Origin: Christiangramia aestuarii
GTDB lineage: Bacteria; Bacteroidota; Bacteroidia; Flavobacteriales; Flavobacteriaceae
NCBI RefSeq assembly: GCF_009735585.1
Contig: NZ_VJVW01000001.1
Location: forward strand, 1 to 64,000
Length of the DNA: 64,000 bases
Reading direction: 5' to 3'
Numbering within the stretch: the first letter of the stretch is position 1; every line of letters begins with the position of its first letter. The notes under the pieces are model-generated. The model worked only from the letters and a program-made list of their open reading frames with translations, searched no databases and had not been told where the DNA came from. The position numbers and the translations under genes are program-made. Below are positions 43,104 through 51,376 of the stretch, piece by piece.

Positions 43104-43778
43104 TTACTCTTTCATTTCCTTTGCCTCTTCAAGGCTTAGGGATTTATCCCATCTCATATCGACGTCATATTCCTTTTTCGCCAGGGCGAAGTACTCTTCC
43201 ATACTGGGAAGCGAAACCGAATCCCTTCTGGCGGCGAGGTTTTCGACATCGGCTATTGGCCAAACCAGGTTTACCTTATCTTCTGCCTGGAAAGTCTGGG
43301 TGCCAAATAATTGTGCTTTCCCCTCGTACATTAGTTTTCTATCTAACATGGTGGCGTAATCATCCTTATCCAGCAGGCCAGCAATTGCCTTCTCCTTTAC
43401 CTGCCCAATATATTTATCGATGAATTCCAGGTCGGAATGCTGGATGATCAGGTAAATAGCATTATGAGATTCAGAGGATAGTTCATTTGGCCAGCCACAT
43501 TTTTCTATCATTTTGGCCACGAACTTCTGGTTCTTTTTATCCACTCTGTTTTGTTTGGCTACCAGTCGAATCATTTTAAAGGCTCCTTTTCCGGTCTTCT
43601 GATATTCCATTGCAACCGGGATCACTTCCTCCCTGACGGCCTGATCCTCCTCTCCTCTTTTAATTAATTCATTGTCAAGCTCTGCAACTTCGCAATCCTT
43701 AACCTGGGCATTGCAGGAAAAGCTGATCAACAAAATGGCTAAAATCAGGTGGTTTTTCAAAATTCTAAATCTTTTCAT
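43104..43778 (-). CDS. DUF6624 family lipoprotein/secreted protein
   Basis: 224 residues from the ATG at 43778; a longer frame would overlap the upstream regulator gene. The start is KNHLILAILLISFSCNAQ, a signal peptide or lipoprotein signal (cysteine in SFSCN). The mature part follows the DUF6624 pattern: ELIKRGEEDQAVREEV, KMIEKCGWPNELSSESHNAI, IIQHSDLEFIDKYIGQ and DRKLMYEGKAQLFGTQTF. Function unknown. It is the last gene of a three-gene unit with a DUF2975 protein and an XRE regulator. Confidence 0.75.
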   Translation of the reverse strand: MKRFRILKNHLILAILLISFSCNAQVKDCEVAELDNELIKRGEEDQAVREEVIPVAMEYQKTGKGAFKMIRLVAKQNRVDKKNQKFVAKMIEKCGWPNELSSESHNAIYLIIQHSDLEFIDKYIGQVKEKAIAGLLDKDDYATMLDRKLMYEGKAQLFGTQTFQAEDKVNLVWPIADVENLAARRDSVSLPSMEEYFALAKKEYDVDMRWDKSLSLEEAKEMKE

Positions 43779-43789
43779 ATCTCTTAGTT

Positions 43790-43993
43790 TTATTTTTGGT
43801 ATTCCAGTATATCGCCAGGCTGACACTCCAGTACTTCACAAATTGCCTCCAGCGTGCTGAACCTGACAGCTTTCGCTTTCCCGGTCTTCAGGATGGAAAG
43901 GTTAGCCTCAGTGATCCCTAGTTTTTCTGCCAGGTCTTTAGAACGCATTTTTCGCCGGGCCATCATTACATCAAGATTTACAATTATTGGCAT
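43790..43993 (-). CDS. XRE family helix-turn-helix regulator (YozG-like)
   Basis: 67 residues. NLDVMMARRKMRSKDLAEKL and GITEANLSILKTGKAKAVRF form the HTH_3/HTH_26 domain; SILKTGKAKAVRFSTLEAIC is typical of the small YozG-like regulators. Such genes normally accompany a DUF2975 membrane protein, as here (3-bp gap). It probably regulates the same small operon. Confidence 0.92.
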   Translation of the reverse strand: MPIIVNLDVMMARRKMRSKDLAEKLGITEANLSILKTGKAKAVRFSTLEAICEVLECQPGDILEYQK

Positions 43994-43996
43994 GGC

Positions 43997-44515
43997 TTAA
44001 ATGGTTAGTTCGTTTTCCTCCCAAAGTCTATTTCCTTCCTTAAAAACTTCAGCGATCACCCAGCTTAATAAAGCGATTAACAGATATTCAAGATCTGGTG
44101 AGAATTCGATACTCAAACTATTGTTGATATAACTCAGCTTTACAGCTCCAATTAAGAATACCAGGAATATAAACATCCCAATTTTCCTGAACTCGGCTAT
44201 TGATTCTTTCCTAAAAGCATTCAAACTTTTTATAGAAGAAATGACCTTAACAAGAGCCTGAAGAGTGAGGATAAATAATAGGTAAATGCCTATGCTTTGC
44301 ACCGAAAAGAAAACCCGGTTAAATGAGCTGTCGATTATCTCTTCATCAGCCGAAAAGTTCAATTTCAACCAGGAGTTGGCTCCAACAGATTCCGGTAAAG
44401 GCCAGTTAAAAAATGAACTTATTCCCAGGTAAAGGAAAAAAAGGATCAATAAAGCATACCCGGCCTGCATGAACCTGGCTAATAGAGCGGTAATTTTAAG
44501 AATTCTGTTATTCAT
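43997..44515 (-). CDS. DUF2975 membrane protein
   Basis: 172 residues from the ATG at 44515 (MNNRILKITALLARFMQAGY). Four hydrophobic segments: ALLILFFLYLGISSFF, VQSIGIYLLFILTLQALVKV, IGMFIFLVFLIGAVKL and YLLIALLSWVIAEVF. The last one with AEVFKEGNRLWEENELTI is the conserved C-terminal signature of DUF2975, which ends in a short acidic tail before the XRE gene. The pair may act as a membrane sensor and regulator, by genome context only. Confidence 0.88.
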   Translation of the reverse strand: MNNRILKITALLARFMQAGYALLILFFLYLGISSFFNWPLPESVGANSWLKLNFSADEEIIDSSFNRVFFSVQSIGIYLLFILTLQALVKVISSIKSLNAFRKESIAEFRKIGMFIFLVFLIGAVKLSYINNSLSIEFSPDLEYLLIALLSWVIAEVFKEGNRLWEENELTI

Positions 44516-44654
44516 TTCAAGTCCTATTCTGAAGTACAATATTATTAATTTTTATCGAAAAACAATAATTTTTTATTGTATTAAATAAATTTTTACTCGA
44601 AAATTAACAAGGGCACTGGTGAAATTTAATCTATTAAAGATTTATGCCAGAAAG

Positions 44655-44882
44655 ATGAGAAGTGAGTTCACTAAATCTTCCATCGACACCATGGATGAGT
44701 GGACCAAATTTGCCCAGAATATCTATGATGATGTGACCAAGGAATATGAAACGGATATATACGAACTGGAAGTTCAAACAAACTTCGGAAGAAATCATAC
44801 CGAGGTAGTCGGCTGGAAATACAGGGTTAAAATCAACTGGAAGAACTTACCGAGTTTTCTTCTGACAGGACCTAATCTCTAA
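44655..44882 (+). CDS. Small protein of unknown function
   Basis: 75 residues from ATG at 44655 (MRSEFTKSSIDTMDEWTKFA); a GTG 12 codons upstream is also in frame. The sequence is charged and ends in NLPSFLLTGPNL. No family is recognised. A convergent gene starts its stop codon 8 bp further on, and the two stops lie in one inverted repeat. Confidence 0.5.
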   Translation: MRSEFTKSSIDTMDEWTKFAQNIYDDVTKEYETDIYELEVQTNFGRNHTEVVGWKYRVKINWKNLPSFLLTGPNL

Positions 44883-44897
44883 TCTGCAATTAGAGAT
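44875..44897. terminator. Inverted repeat across two convergent stop codons
   Basis: ATCTCTAAT (44875-44883) and ATTAGAGAT (44889-44897) form a perfect 9-bp stem around CTGCA. It spans both the TAA of the plus-strand gene (44880-44882) and the stop of the minus-strand oxidoreductase (44890-44892). It probably ends both transcripts, though it lacks T tracts. Confidence 0.5.
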
Positions 44898-46167
44898 ATT
44901 CGCTGGTAAGCTCGGCTGTTACGGCTCCGCCTTCCAAGACTCCTATCAATCCAAGGGCTGCGCGTTCCCCGGAAAGCATAGCGGCATTCTGAGACCCGTT
45001 CAGCAATTGGTCACCGGCCAGGAAAATGCGATTATTCAACCTGGTTTCGGTAGGCATGATCTCGTATTGCAATGGCCTGATATCCGGCAGAGCCTGTTTA
45101 ATATGATAATGCCCAACCAGTTTTTCAGCTTCAATATCACACAGCTCTTTTAATTCTTTTCGGATCCTGGATTCCAGCGCATCCTTATCAAGTTCTGTTG
45201 GTTTTACTACGGTTACTGAGATCAGGTGCTCGATAAATACCTTTTTTTCGATGGAACTATGGTAGAAAATATTGTTTATGATGGCCGATTCATCTGCGAC
45301 CAGTCCGATCATTCGACCTTTGATCCTTTCAACCCTGGTTGTAAAATAAAAACAATGGCAGCTATTCCAGGGCATTTGCTGGTTCCTGAGATTATCCACC
45401 AAAGGTGCGGCCTCGGTCGCAATAATTGTGAAATGACTTTGTACCCTGCTTCCATCCTTCAGAATTATTTCTGAATCGCTCACTTTTTCCACTGGAGAAT
45501 TAAAGTGAATTTGAGTATGTATAAGTTCTTCAGCCAGTTGGCGACCAATCTCCCCCATTCCTTTCTTTGGAATCAGTGCCTTGCCTTCCCCGAACATTTT
45601 GAATACGAACCGGAACATTCGCGATGAAGTCTTAAGTTCAGGCTCCAGAAAAATACCACTAAAAAAAGGCCGGAAAAAATTCTGGATCACTTTCTCTGAA
45701 AAACCCTTTTTATTCAAGTAGTCAAGAGTTGTGGTTTCGGGTTCCTCGAAGATCTCGTGTAAATCTTTTTTCTTAAGATCGAGGTAAAGACGAAATATCT
45801 TCCATTTATCTGAAATACTGGCTACGCCTGAAAAGGCGCTGGAAAATAATAAAGATGCATCACGGGTAGGATCACCAATTCGACTGATTTTTCCGTTCTT
45901 AAAGATTTCGGCTCCGGGAATGAGCTCCACTACATTCAGGTTTTCCAGATCAAGGTATTGTTTCACCTTAGGATATTCCGAAAGCAAAACCTGGAAGCCT
46001 CTATCCAGCCTGTAGCCATCAACCTCATCGGTTCGGATCCTTCCTCCAACCTCGTCTGAAGCTTCAAAAATTTGTGGATGGTAACCTTTATCCTCAAGTA
46101 CTTTTGCGGCGATTAGTCCGCTCAATCCTGCTCCAATGATATGAATCTTATAATCCTTTTTATCCAT
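44890..46167 (-). CDS. FAD-dependent oxidoreductase, phytoene-desaturase/amine-oxidase type
   Basis: 425 residues. HIIGAGLSGLIAAKVLEDKG is the dinucleotide-binding GxGxxG motif (residues 12-17), followed by the acidic residue in QIFEAS and RIRTDEVDGYRLDRGFQVL, the pattern of phytoene desaturase and related amine oxidases. NRIFLAGDQLLNGSQNAAML is the C-terminal FAD-binding segment. The family includes carotenoid desaturases and protoporphyrinogen oxidase-like proteins; the substrate is unclear. No carotenoid genes lie nearby. Confidence 0.85.
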   Translation of the reverse strand: MDKKDYKIHIIGAGLSGLIAAKVLEDKGYHPQIFEASDEVGGRIRTDEVDGYRLDRGFQVLLSEYPKVKQYLDLENLNVVELIPGAEIFKNGKISRIGDPTRDASLLFSSAFSGVASISDKWKIFRLYLDLKKKDLHEIFEEPETTTLDYLNKKGFSEKVIQNFFRPFFSGIFLEPELKTSSRMFRFVFKMFGEGKALIPKKGMGEIGRQLAEELIHTQIHFNSPVEKVSDSEIILKDGSRVQSHFTIIATEAAPLVDNLRNQQMPWNSCHCFYFTTRVERIKGRMIGLVADESAIINNIFYHSSIEKKVFIEHLISVTVVKPTELDKDALESRIRKELKELCDIEAEKLVGHYHIKQALPDIRPLQYEIMPTETRLNNRIFLAGDQLLNGSQNAAMLSGERAALGLIGVLEGGAVTAELTSEYL

Positions 46168-46194
46168 TAAACCTCTTTAAACTGGTTTTGAACT

Positions 46195-46341
46195 TTAAGC
46201 CTTCTTTTCTTCCTGGTCTATGATCTGGTTCGTCACTTTATTCTTCAATGATTTCAGGATCTTGGCATCAAAATAGACCCCATCGTAATGCATATCGGCC
46301 AAAACGAAACTTTCCCTGGTATTTTTGTGATAAGTGTCCAT
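46195..46341 (-). CDS. Small ORF, 48 residues, unknown function
   Basis: The minus-strand frame from ATG at 46341 to TAA at 46195 encodes MDTYHKNTRESFVLADMHYD and then a lysine-rich helix ending QEEKKA. It occupies the gap between two longer genes. A TATCTTTA segment (46356-46363, one mismatch from TAnnTTTG) lies upstream. The codon choice looks normal for the window. No family is recognised, so it is a candidate gene only. Confidence 0.5.
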   Translation of the reverse strand: MDTYHKNTRESFVLADMHYDGVYFDAKILKSLKNKVTNQIIDQEEKKA

Positions 46342-46355
46342 AATCTTTTTTCTTT

Positions 46356-46363
46356 TAAAGATA
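46356..46363 (-). promoter_or_regulatory. Candidate -7 promoter element for the 48-residue gene
   Basis: On the minus strand TATCTTTA differs from the TAnnTTTG consensus only in its last base and lies 14 bp before the ATG at 46341. No clear -33 TTG was found. Confidence 0.3.
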
Positions 46364-46530
46364 CTATTTTGTTTAATATTTATTCATATAGATTAAACAA
46401 TTAAAATATAATTAACAGCCCTGATTCCCAGCAAACAAGAAAAAAACTTTCGGTTAAATTGATTAACTTGAGAATTCCTACCAACTCATTAACCTGCATT
46501 TGACCAGTGAAGAATTTTAAAATTCTATAG

Positions 46531-47379
46531 ATGAGAAAATTCATTCTAATTAGTATTGCACTATTCCTATTAAACCAACAATCTCAGGAACGCTTATTGT
46601 TTTCATCCTCGCGAAATGGGAATTCCGATATATTTATGATGAATGGTGATGGAAGCGAGCTGGATCAGTTGACAAAAAGCGAATTTGAAGAATGGAGTCC
46701 GGTTTGGATTACTGAAGACCAAATTTCATTTTTGAGACAGAAAGATGAGATCTCAAGAATAAGGCTGAAAATTTCCACTGGTGAAGAATGGGAGATACCT
46801 CAGCCGAAGAATTGTTCACTTGATGATAAGAATGTGTTGTACTCCCCCACCTCAAACTTGCAATTATACAGTTGCCAGAAGGATATATCCCTTTATGATC
46901 CTGAAAAAGATGAAACTACTAACCTTACCGAGGAACTGGAAGGAACATCGCGGTATCAAAGCTGGAATTATGATGGGAAAAAGCTCATTTTCACCAATAA
47001 CGCGAGGGGAAATAATGATGTCTATCAATTAAATCTGGAAACAAAAAGCCTGAGTCTTTTAACCAATTTCGATTCTAATGATGAGCGTGGGGAAATATCT
47101 CCAGATGGTCGATTACTTGTTTTTAGTTCAGATAAATTCGAAGCTAAGAACCAGGACATTTTGATCATGGACCTTCATTCAGGAAAACTTACCAATATCA
47201 CCAACTCCGCCGCTACGGAACTTATTGCAAGATTTTCAGCAGATGGCAATAATATTTACTTTGGGAGTAACATGGATGGAAACTGGGAGATCTATTCTTA
47301 TAATTTGAAGACGAAAAGGACTTCCAGGCTTACCCAGGATAATGCTTTCGACGGAGACCCAAGAATATTTAAAAAGTAG
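46531..47379 (+). CDS. Secreted TolB-like beta-propeller protein
   Basis: 282 residues with a short signal-like start (MRKFILISIALFLLNQQSQ). It has WD40-like PD40 repeats: LLFSSSRNGNSDIFMMNGDG, LIFTNNARGNNDVYQLNLET, RLLVFSSDKFEAKNQDILIM and NIYFGSNMDGNWEIYSYNLK. TolB proper is longer and sits with tolA/pal genes, which are not here. A periplasmic sensor or scaffold role is likely but unspecified. Confidence 0.8.
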   Translation: MRKFILISIALFLLNQQSQERLLFSSSRNGNSDIFMMNGDGSELDQLTKSEFEEWSPVWITEDQISFLRQKDEISRIRLKISTGEEWEIPQPKNCSLDDKNVLYSPTSNLQLYSCQKDISLYDPEKDETTNLTEELEGTSRYQSWNYDGKKLIFTNNARGNNDVYQLNLETKSLSLLTNFDSNDERGEISPDGRLLVFSSDKFEAKNQDILIMDLHSGKLTNITNSAATELIARFSADGNNIYFGSNMDGNWEIYSYNLKTKRTSRLTQDNAFDGDPRIFKK

Positions 47380-47422
47380 TTAGATCTGGCTTATTCCTAC
47401 AATTAATAGAACTTCTAATACC

Positions 47423-47986
47423 ATGAATAAAGTATTTATCGCCACCAGCCTGGACGGATACATCGCCGATAAGAATGGCGGCATAGACTGGCTGCATTCC
47501 ATCCCCAACCCGGATCAAACAGATATGGGATATTCTGAATTCATGGCGGGCATTGATGCCATCATGATGGGCCGAAATACCTTTGAAACCGTATGTGGCT
47601 TCGATATGGATTGGCCTTACCAGAAACCGGTTTACGTGTTAAGCCATAGCCTTACTGAAGTTCCAGACTCACTTGAAGGTAAGGTCGAAATCCTTAATGG
47701 TCCCCTGAAAAAAGTGTTGAAGGATATTCATGCGAAAGGGTACAATGATCTATATATAGACGGTGGAAAGACCATCCAAAGCTTTCTGAAGGAGGATCTT
47801 ATTGAAGAAATTTGCATTACAATCATCCCAGTTTTACTGGGTGATGGTATTCGCCTTTTTCAGGACCTCCCGAAAAAATTGGATTTTGAATGTATTTCGA
47901 CCAGGATATTCCTGGAGCAGGTGGTTCAGAACCATTTCCGAAGGAAAAGAACTAAAATTAAAGAATCTTACCATTCAAATAGATAA
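47423..47986 (+). CDS. Dihydrofolate reductase-like (RibD C-terminal) protein
   Basis: 187 residues. It opens KVFIATSLDGYIADKNGGID and has GIDAIMMGRNTFETVCGFD, YVLSHSLTEVPDSLEGKVEI and LYIDGGKTIQSFLKEDLIEE, the pattern of the DHFR-superfamily RibD_C proteins (YyaP/YwjB type). Such proteins bind NADPH; the substrate is often unknown. The last ~19 bp overlap the end of the convergent yfcC-like gene. Confidence 0.88.
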   Translation: MNKVFIATSLDGYIADKNGGIDWLHSIPNPDQTDMGYSEFMAGIDAIMMGRNTFETVCGFDMDWPYQKPVYVLSHSLTEVPDSLEGKVEILNGPLKKVLKDIHAKGYNDLYIDGGKTIQSFLKEDLIEEICITIIPVLLGDGIRLFQDLPKKLDFECISTRIFLEQVVQNHFRRKRTKIKESYHSNR

Positions 47987-49356
47987 AGCGGTGGCAGCAA
48001 TAAAAGCATGGAAACCAGGATAAGAATTAGCACAATAGGAAATGCCCACTTAAGCCAGGTGTTATAAGGAATCTTTGCAATAGATAATACTCCCATGGTC
48101 ACTCCGCTGGTTGGAACTATTATATTGGTAAGCCCATCCCCCATTTGAAAAGCGAGCACGGCTATCTGACGGCCAATTCCAAGTACATCGCTTAAGGGAG
48201 CCATAATGGGCATGGTAAGCGCCGCCTGGCCAGATCCAGAGGGAATAAAGAAATTAAGGCTACATTGGAAGAGAAACATCAAGCCCGCTGATAAATACTT
48301 TGGAGTATCCACGGCAATACTGGCAACAGAATGTAACATGGTATCTATGATCAGCCCATCTTCAGCAATGATCAAAAGACCCTTGGCCAGCCCAATAATA
48401 AGCGCTGCCTTCATCATATCCTTAGCTCCATCTACAAAGGCCTCGATAGCCCTTGAAACTGAAATCCGGTAGACCACAGCAGCAAAAATAGAAAGACCTA
48501 TAAAAAGAGCTGCGATCTCATTGATATACCAGCCATAAGTGTTCACTCCATAGATAAGTAATCCCAGGGTAAACAACAGGCCATAAAGAATGATCTTACG
48601 CCTGTTGTTCAATTCTGGAAAATCAGTCATTTTAAGGGATTCATCCATTTTAATATCCATCCCTGCAAGCAGGCTGTTCTTTGGATCTTTTTCGATCTTT
48701 CGGGAGTATCTGTATAAGGCTATTGCAGCAATAAGGGTTAGTACAACCCATACGACCAGGCGGTATTCCATTCCGCCAAATAAAGGCACCTGGGCAATTC
48801 CCTGGGCAATGCCAATGGTGAAAGGATTGGTGATGGCACCAGCAAAACCAACTCCGGTTCCAATTACCGGAATCCCCGCTCCTATAATGGCATCGTATCC
48901 AAGTGCATTTGCCAGTGGGATGGTGATCAATACAAAAACAAGTATTTCCTCGCTCATCCCAAAGGTAGCCCCGGCGAGTGAGAACAAGACCGTAAGTATG
49001 GGTACGATCCAGTGTTTATACTGGGGATTTCTTTCTGCAAATTTTATTACGTTAAACAATCCGGCATTAATAGCCCCGGTAGCATTGATCAGGGAAAATG
49101 CTCCACCTACAAGAAAAACAAATCCTATCACAAAAGCAGCTGAAATAAATCCTTTGATAGGCGCACTTAAAAATGCGCCTATCCCCTGCGGATTCGCTTC
49201 TAGCTTTTCATAGGATCCTGCGACGATCATTTCGGTACCATCCACGATTTCCCGCTCAAATTCTCCGGCCGGAATGATCCAGGTAAGAATGATAAAGACC
49301 AGTGAGATGCCTAATATGATCGCAATGGTATCAGGGAATTTTCTTGTTTTGCTCAT
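47968..49356 (-). CDS. YfcC family (DcuC superfamily) transporter
   Basis: 462 residues with about 12 hydrophobic segments. KFPDTIAIILGISLVFIILT followed by WIIPAGEFEREIVDG is the conserved start of the YfcC/COG1288 family. ATFGMSEEILVFVLITIPLA, GTGVGFAGAITNPFTIGIAQ and FIPSGSGQAALTMPIMAPLS are the internal signature loops. Members are linked to uptake of amino acids or dicarboxylates, some with arginine/ornithine. The start is 4 bp from the cyanophycinase stop, so the two genes are co-transcribed; import of the peptide or of arginine/aspartate is a fitting role (inference). Confidence 0.88.
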   Translation of the reverse strand: MSKTRKFPDTIAIILGISLVFIILTWIIPAGEFEREIVDGTEMIVAGSYEKLEANPQGIGAFLSAPIKGFISAAFVIGFVFLVGGAFSLINATGAINAGLFNVIKFAERNPQYKHWIVPILTVLFSLAGATFGMSEEILVFVLITIPLANALGYDAIIGAGIPVIGTGVGFAGAITNPFTIGIAQGIAQVPLFGGMEYRLVVWVVLTLIAAIALYRYSRKIEKDPKNSLLAGMDIKMDESLKMTDFPELNNRRKIILYGLLFTLGLLIYGVNTYGWYINEIAALFIGLSIFAAVVYRISVSRAIEAFVDGAKDMMKAALIIGLAKGLLIIAEDGLIIDTMLHSVASIAVDTPKYLSAGLMFLFQCSLNFFIPSGSGQAALTMPIMAPLSDVLGIGRQIAVLAFQMGDGLTNIIVPTSGVTMGVLSIAKIPYNTWLKWAFPIVLILILVSMLLLLPPLYLFEW

Positions 49357-49360
49357 AAGG

Positions 49361-50263
49361 CTACTTGTTGATCAATGAGAATTTTTCTCCCGGTAGGATC
49401 ACGCTCAGGTCAAGACCTCTTGTTCCCAATAATCCGTTCTTTACCGTTTTATTTTCATCCTTATTTTTAAGCACGATTACCTGTGAAACCCCAAGAACCT
49501 CTACGCTGTCCCCTTCTACCAGGATCGCCGTAGATTCATCTATTCCTATGGAAATTTCTTCAGGATTTTCAATAGCAGTACTTATAAGCCTGTTCATACG
49601 CATTCGCTGAATAAAATGCTGGTCTACAATGGCATTTTCCAGCAGCCCCAGGCCTTCTTTTAATTCAATATTTTCAGACTCTATAGTTCTGAAATCTCCG
49701 GTGTATTCAGTATGTTTGAATTCGTCTCCTGTGATCATTTTTTTGCTCATCACCGCCGCCCCGGCACTGGTCCCGGCAATGGTTGCTCCATTGCGGTAAG
49801 CCGATTTAATTGCATCTGCAATTGGAGAATTGAGTACAACCTCCATAAACCTGTTCTGGTCCCCTCCGGAAATATATATAAGCCCGGCTTTTGAAAGCGA
49901 ATCGAGCTGCTCTACGTTCTGCCTGTTCTTTTCAAAATTAAAGCCTTTGATCCTGTCTTTTTCTATCCCAAGCTCGGTGAATTGTTGGGCCGCATAATAG
50001 ACTGCCGAATCGGGTTCAGCACTGGCCATGGGCAGGATAACTATATAATTGGATTCTTTCAAATCGCTAACATCAATAAGCTTTTGAACGAGTTCTGGAG
50101 GACGCTTTCCTCCACCAATAATAAAGAGTTTTCCCTCATTTAAATTTTTAGAAGCAGTAGTCGCTTCAATATCCTGGAAAATTTCATCAGTCTTTTTTTT
50201 ATCATCGCAGGATAAGGCCATAATCGTAATAAGCAGCAATCCTGTAAATCTTAATAATTTCAT
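49361..50263 (-). CDS. Cyanophycinase-like peptidase S51, lipoprotein
   Basis: 300 residues. MKLLRFTGLLLITIMALSC is a lipoprotein signal with cysteine 19, then DDKKK, an acidic start seen in exported Bacteroidota lipoproteins. The peptidase follows: LFIIGGGKRPPELV, IYISGGDQNRFMEVV, GTSAGAAVMSKKMITGDEF with the nucleophile serine (about S166), and IVDQHFIQRMRMNRLISTAI with the conserved Asp-Gln-His region of cyanophycinases. The length (~280 mature) fits CphB/CphE rather than the ~230-residue peptidase E. It would cut multi-L-arginyl-poly-L-aspartate to beta-Asp-Arg dipeptides outside the cytoplasm. It lies between an isoaspartyl peptidase and a transporter gene. Confidence 0.85.
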   Translation of the reverse strand: MKLLRFTGLLLITIMALSCDDKKKTDEIFQDIEATTASKNLNEGKLFIIGGGKRPPELVQKLIDVSDLKESNYIVILPMASAEPDSAVYYAAQQFTELGIEKDRIKGFNFEKNRQNVEQLDSLSKAGLIYISGGDQNRFMEVVLNSPIADAIKSAYRNGATIAGTSAGAAVMSKKMITGDEFKHTEYTGDFRTIESENIELKEGLGLLENAIVDQHFIQRMRMNRLISTAIENPEEISIGIDESTAILVEGDSVEVLGVSQVIVLKNKDENKTVKNGLLGTRGLDLSVILPGEKFSLINK

Positions 50264-50289
50264 AGTTTTTCAATAAGAAAAGAGGAAAA

Positions 50290-51237
50290 TTAAAGCTTTT
50301 CCTCTTCATTCCATATGTAAATATTTTTTTCCTTTTCTGTAAGCACCCCACGGTACATCCCTGCAGAGTTATAAGGCATGGCCACTCTTCCTTCAGAATC
50401 AACCGCGATCAAACCGCCGTCACCTCCAAGCTTTCCATGATGTTCATGAATAGCTTTTTCTGAAGCTTCTTCCAGGCTCAGGCCGGCGAATTCCATCAAA
50501 TTCGAAACATAAGAAGCGACCGTGGCCCTGATAAAGAATTCCCCGATCCCCGTGCAGGAAACGGCGCAGGTCCTGTTCTGGGCGTAGGTACCACTGCCAA
50601 TGATCGCAGAATCACCTATGCGGCCTTCCATCTTATTGGTCATGCCTCCGGTAGATGTAGCTGCCGCGAGATTCCCGTGACTGTCCATCGCCACAGCGCC
50701 TACAGTTCCTTTTTTAAAATTAGAATGGTCCAGGAAGGTTTCATCAGATTTTAAGGCTTTTGCCTGTTTCCATTGCTGCTCCCTGAAAGGAGTATCAAAC
50801 CATGAATTCTCTACCATTTCGTGTTCCAGGCTTTCTGCAAGCTCATCGGCTTCCTTCCCGGCGATCATGATTATATCGTCCCGGTCCAGCAGCGTTTTGG
50901 CGAACCTAATAGGATTCTTAATGCGTTCACTGTTCGCCAGAGCTCCGGCCTTAAGATTGGAGCCATCCATAATCGAAGCTTCCAGGAGGTGCTTGCCGTT
51001 CCTGGAGTACACGGCTCCTTTGCCCGCATTGAAGTGATGACTGTTTTCCAGGGCTACTACCGCTTCCTGTACAGCCTCTATAGCCGAGCCTCCACCGGCC
51101 AGTATCTTTTCTCCGGCCTTGAGGCTTTTATCCAGATCATTCAGAATAAGGGCTTTTTCCTTTTCTGAAAGATTGGACTTTTCTATGACCCCCGCACCCC
51201 CATGAATGCAAAGGGTATATTTTTTATTCTTTGTCAT
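50290..51237 (-). CDS. iaaA: Isoaspartyl peptidase / plant-type L-asparaginase
   Basis: 315 residues from the ATG at 51237 (MTKNKKYTLCIHGGAG); a longer frame to 51279 is unlikely. TLCIHGGAGVIEK is the conserved N-terminus and KGTVGAVAMDSHGNLAAATS contains the Thr (T178) that becomes the N-terminal nucleophile after self-cleavage. STGGMTNKMEGRIGDSAIIG is the following signature. No signal peptide, so cytoplasmic. This enzyme family hydrolyses beta-aspartyl dipeptides and is known to cleave the beta-Asp-Arg product of cyanophycinase. It precedes the cyanophycinase gene by 26 bp and follows susD after 139 bp. Confidence 0.93.
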   Translation of the reverse strand: MTKNKKYTLCIHGGAGVIEKSNLSEKEKALILNDLDKSLKAGEKILAGGGSAIEAVQEAVVALENSHHFNAGKGAVYSRNGKHLLEASIMDGSNLKAGALANSERIKNPIRFAKTLLDRDDIIMIAGKEADELAESLEHEMVENSWFDTPFREQQWKQAKALKSDETFLDHSNFKKGTVGAVAMDSHGNLAAATSTGGMTNKMEGRIGDSAIIGSGTYAQNRTCAVSCTGIGEFFIRATVASYVSNLMEFAGLSLEEASEKAIHEHHGKLGGDGGLIAVDSEGRVAMPYNSAGMYRGVLTEKEKNIYIWNEEEKL

Positions 51238-51376
51238 TAAATTCAATAATTGATTAAACTGCAGAAGAGATTCTGCCAAAAGTTAGCAATAGATCAAATG
51301 GTCCAGGACTGGGAGTTTGGCAGTAATTCAAACACGAACTCCCAGCTAAGACCACTAATCAATCAAACACTTACAA

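Noticed and set aside
43779-43826. Longer start for the DUF6624 gene
   Set aside because: It would overlap the XRE gene and put 16 residues before a good signal peptide; the ATG at 43778 is better.
48590-49213. Long plus-strand open frame (~207 codons) across the yfcC-like gene
   Set aside because: It is antisense to a clear membrane protein gene; the translation has no recognisable domain and reflects the codon use of the real gene.
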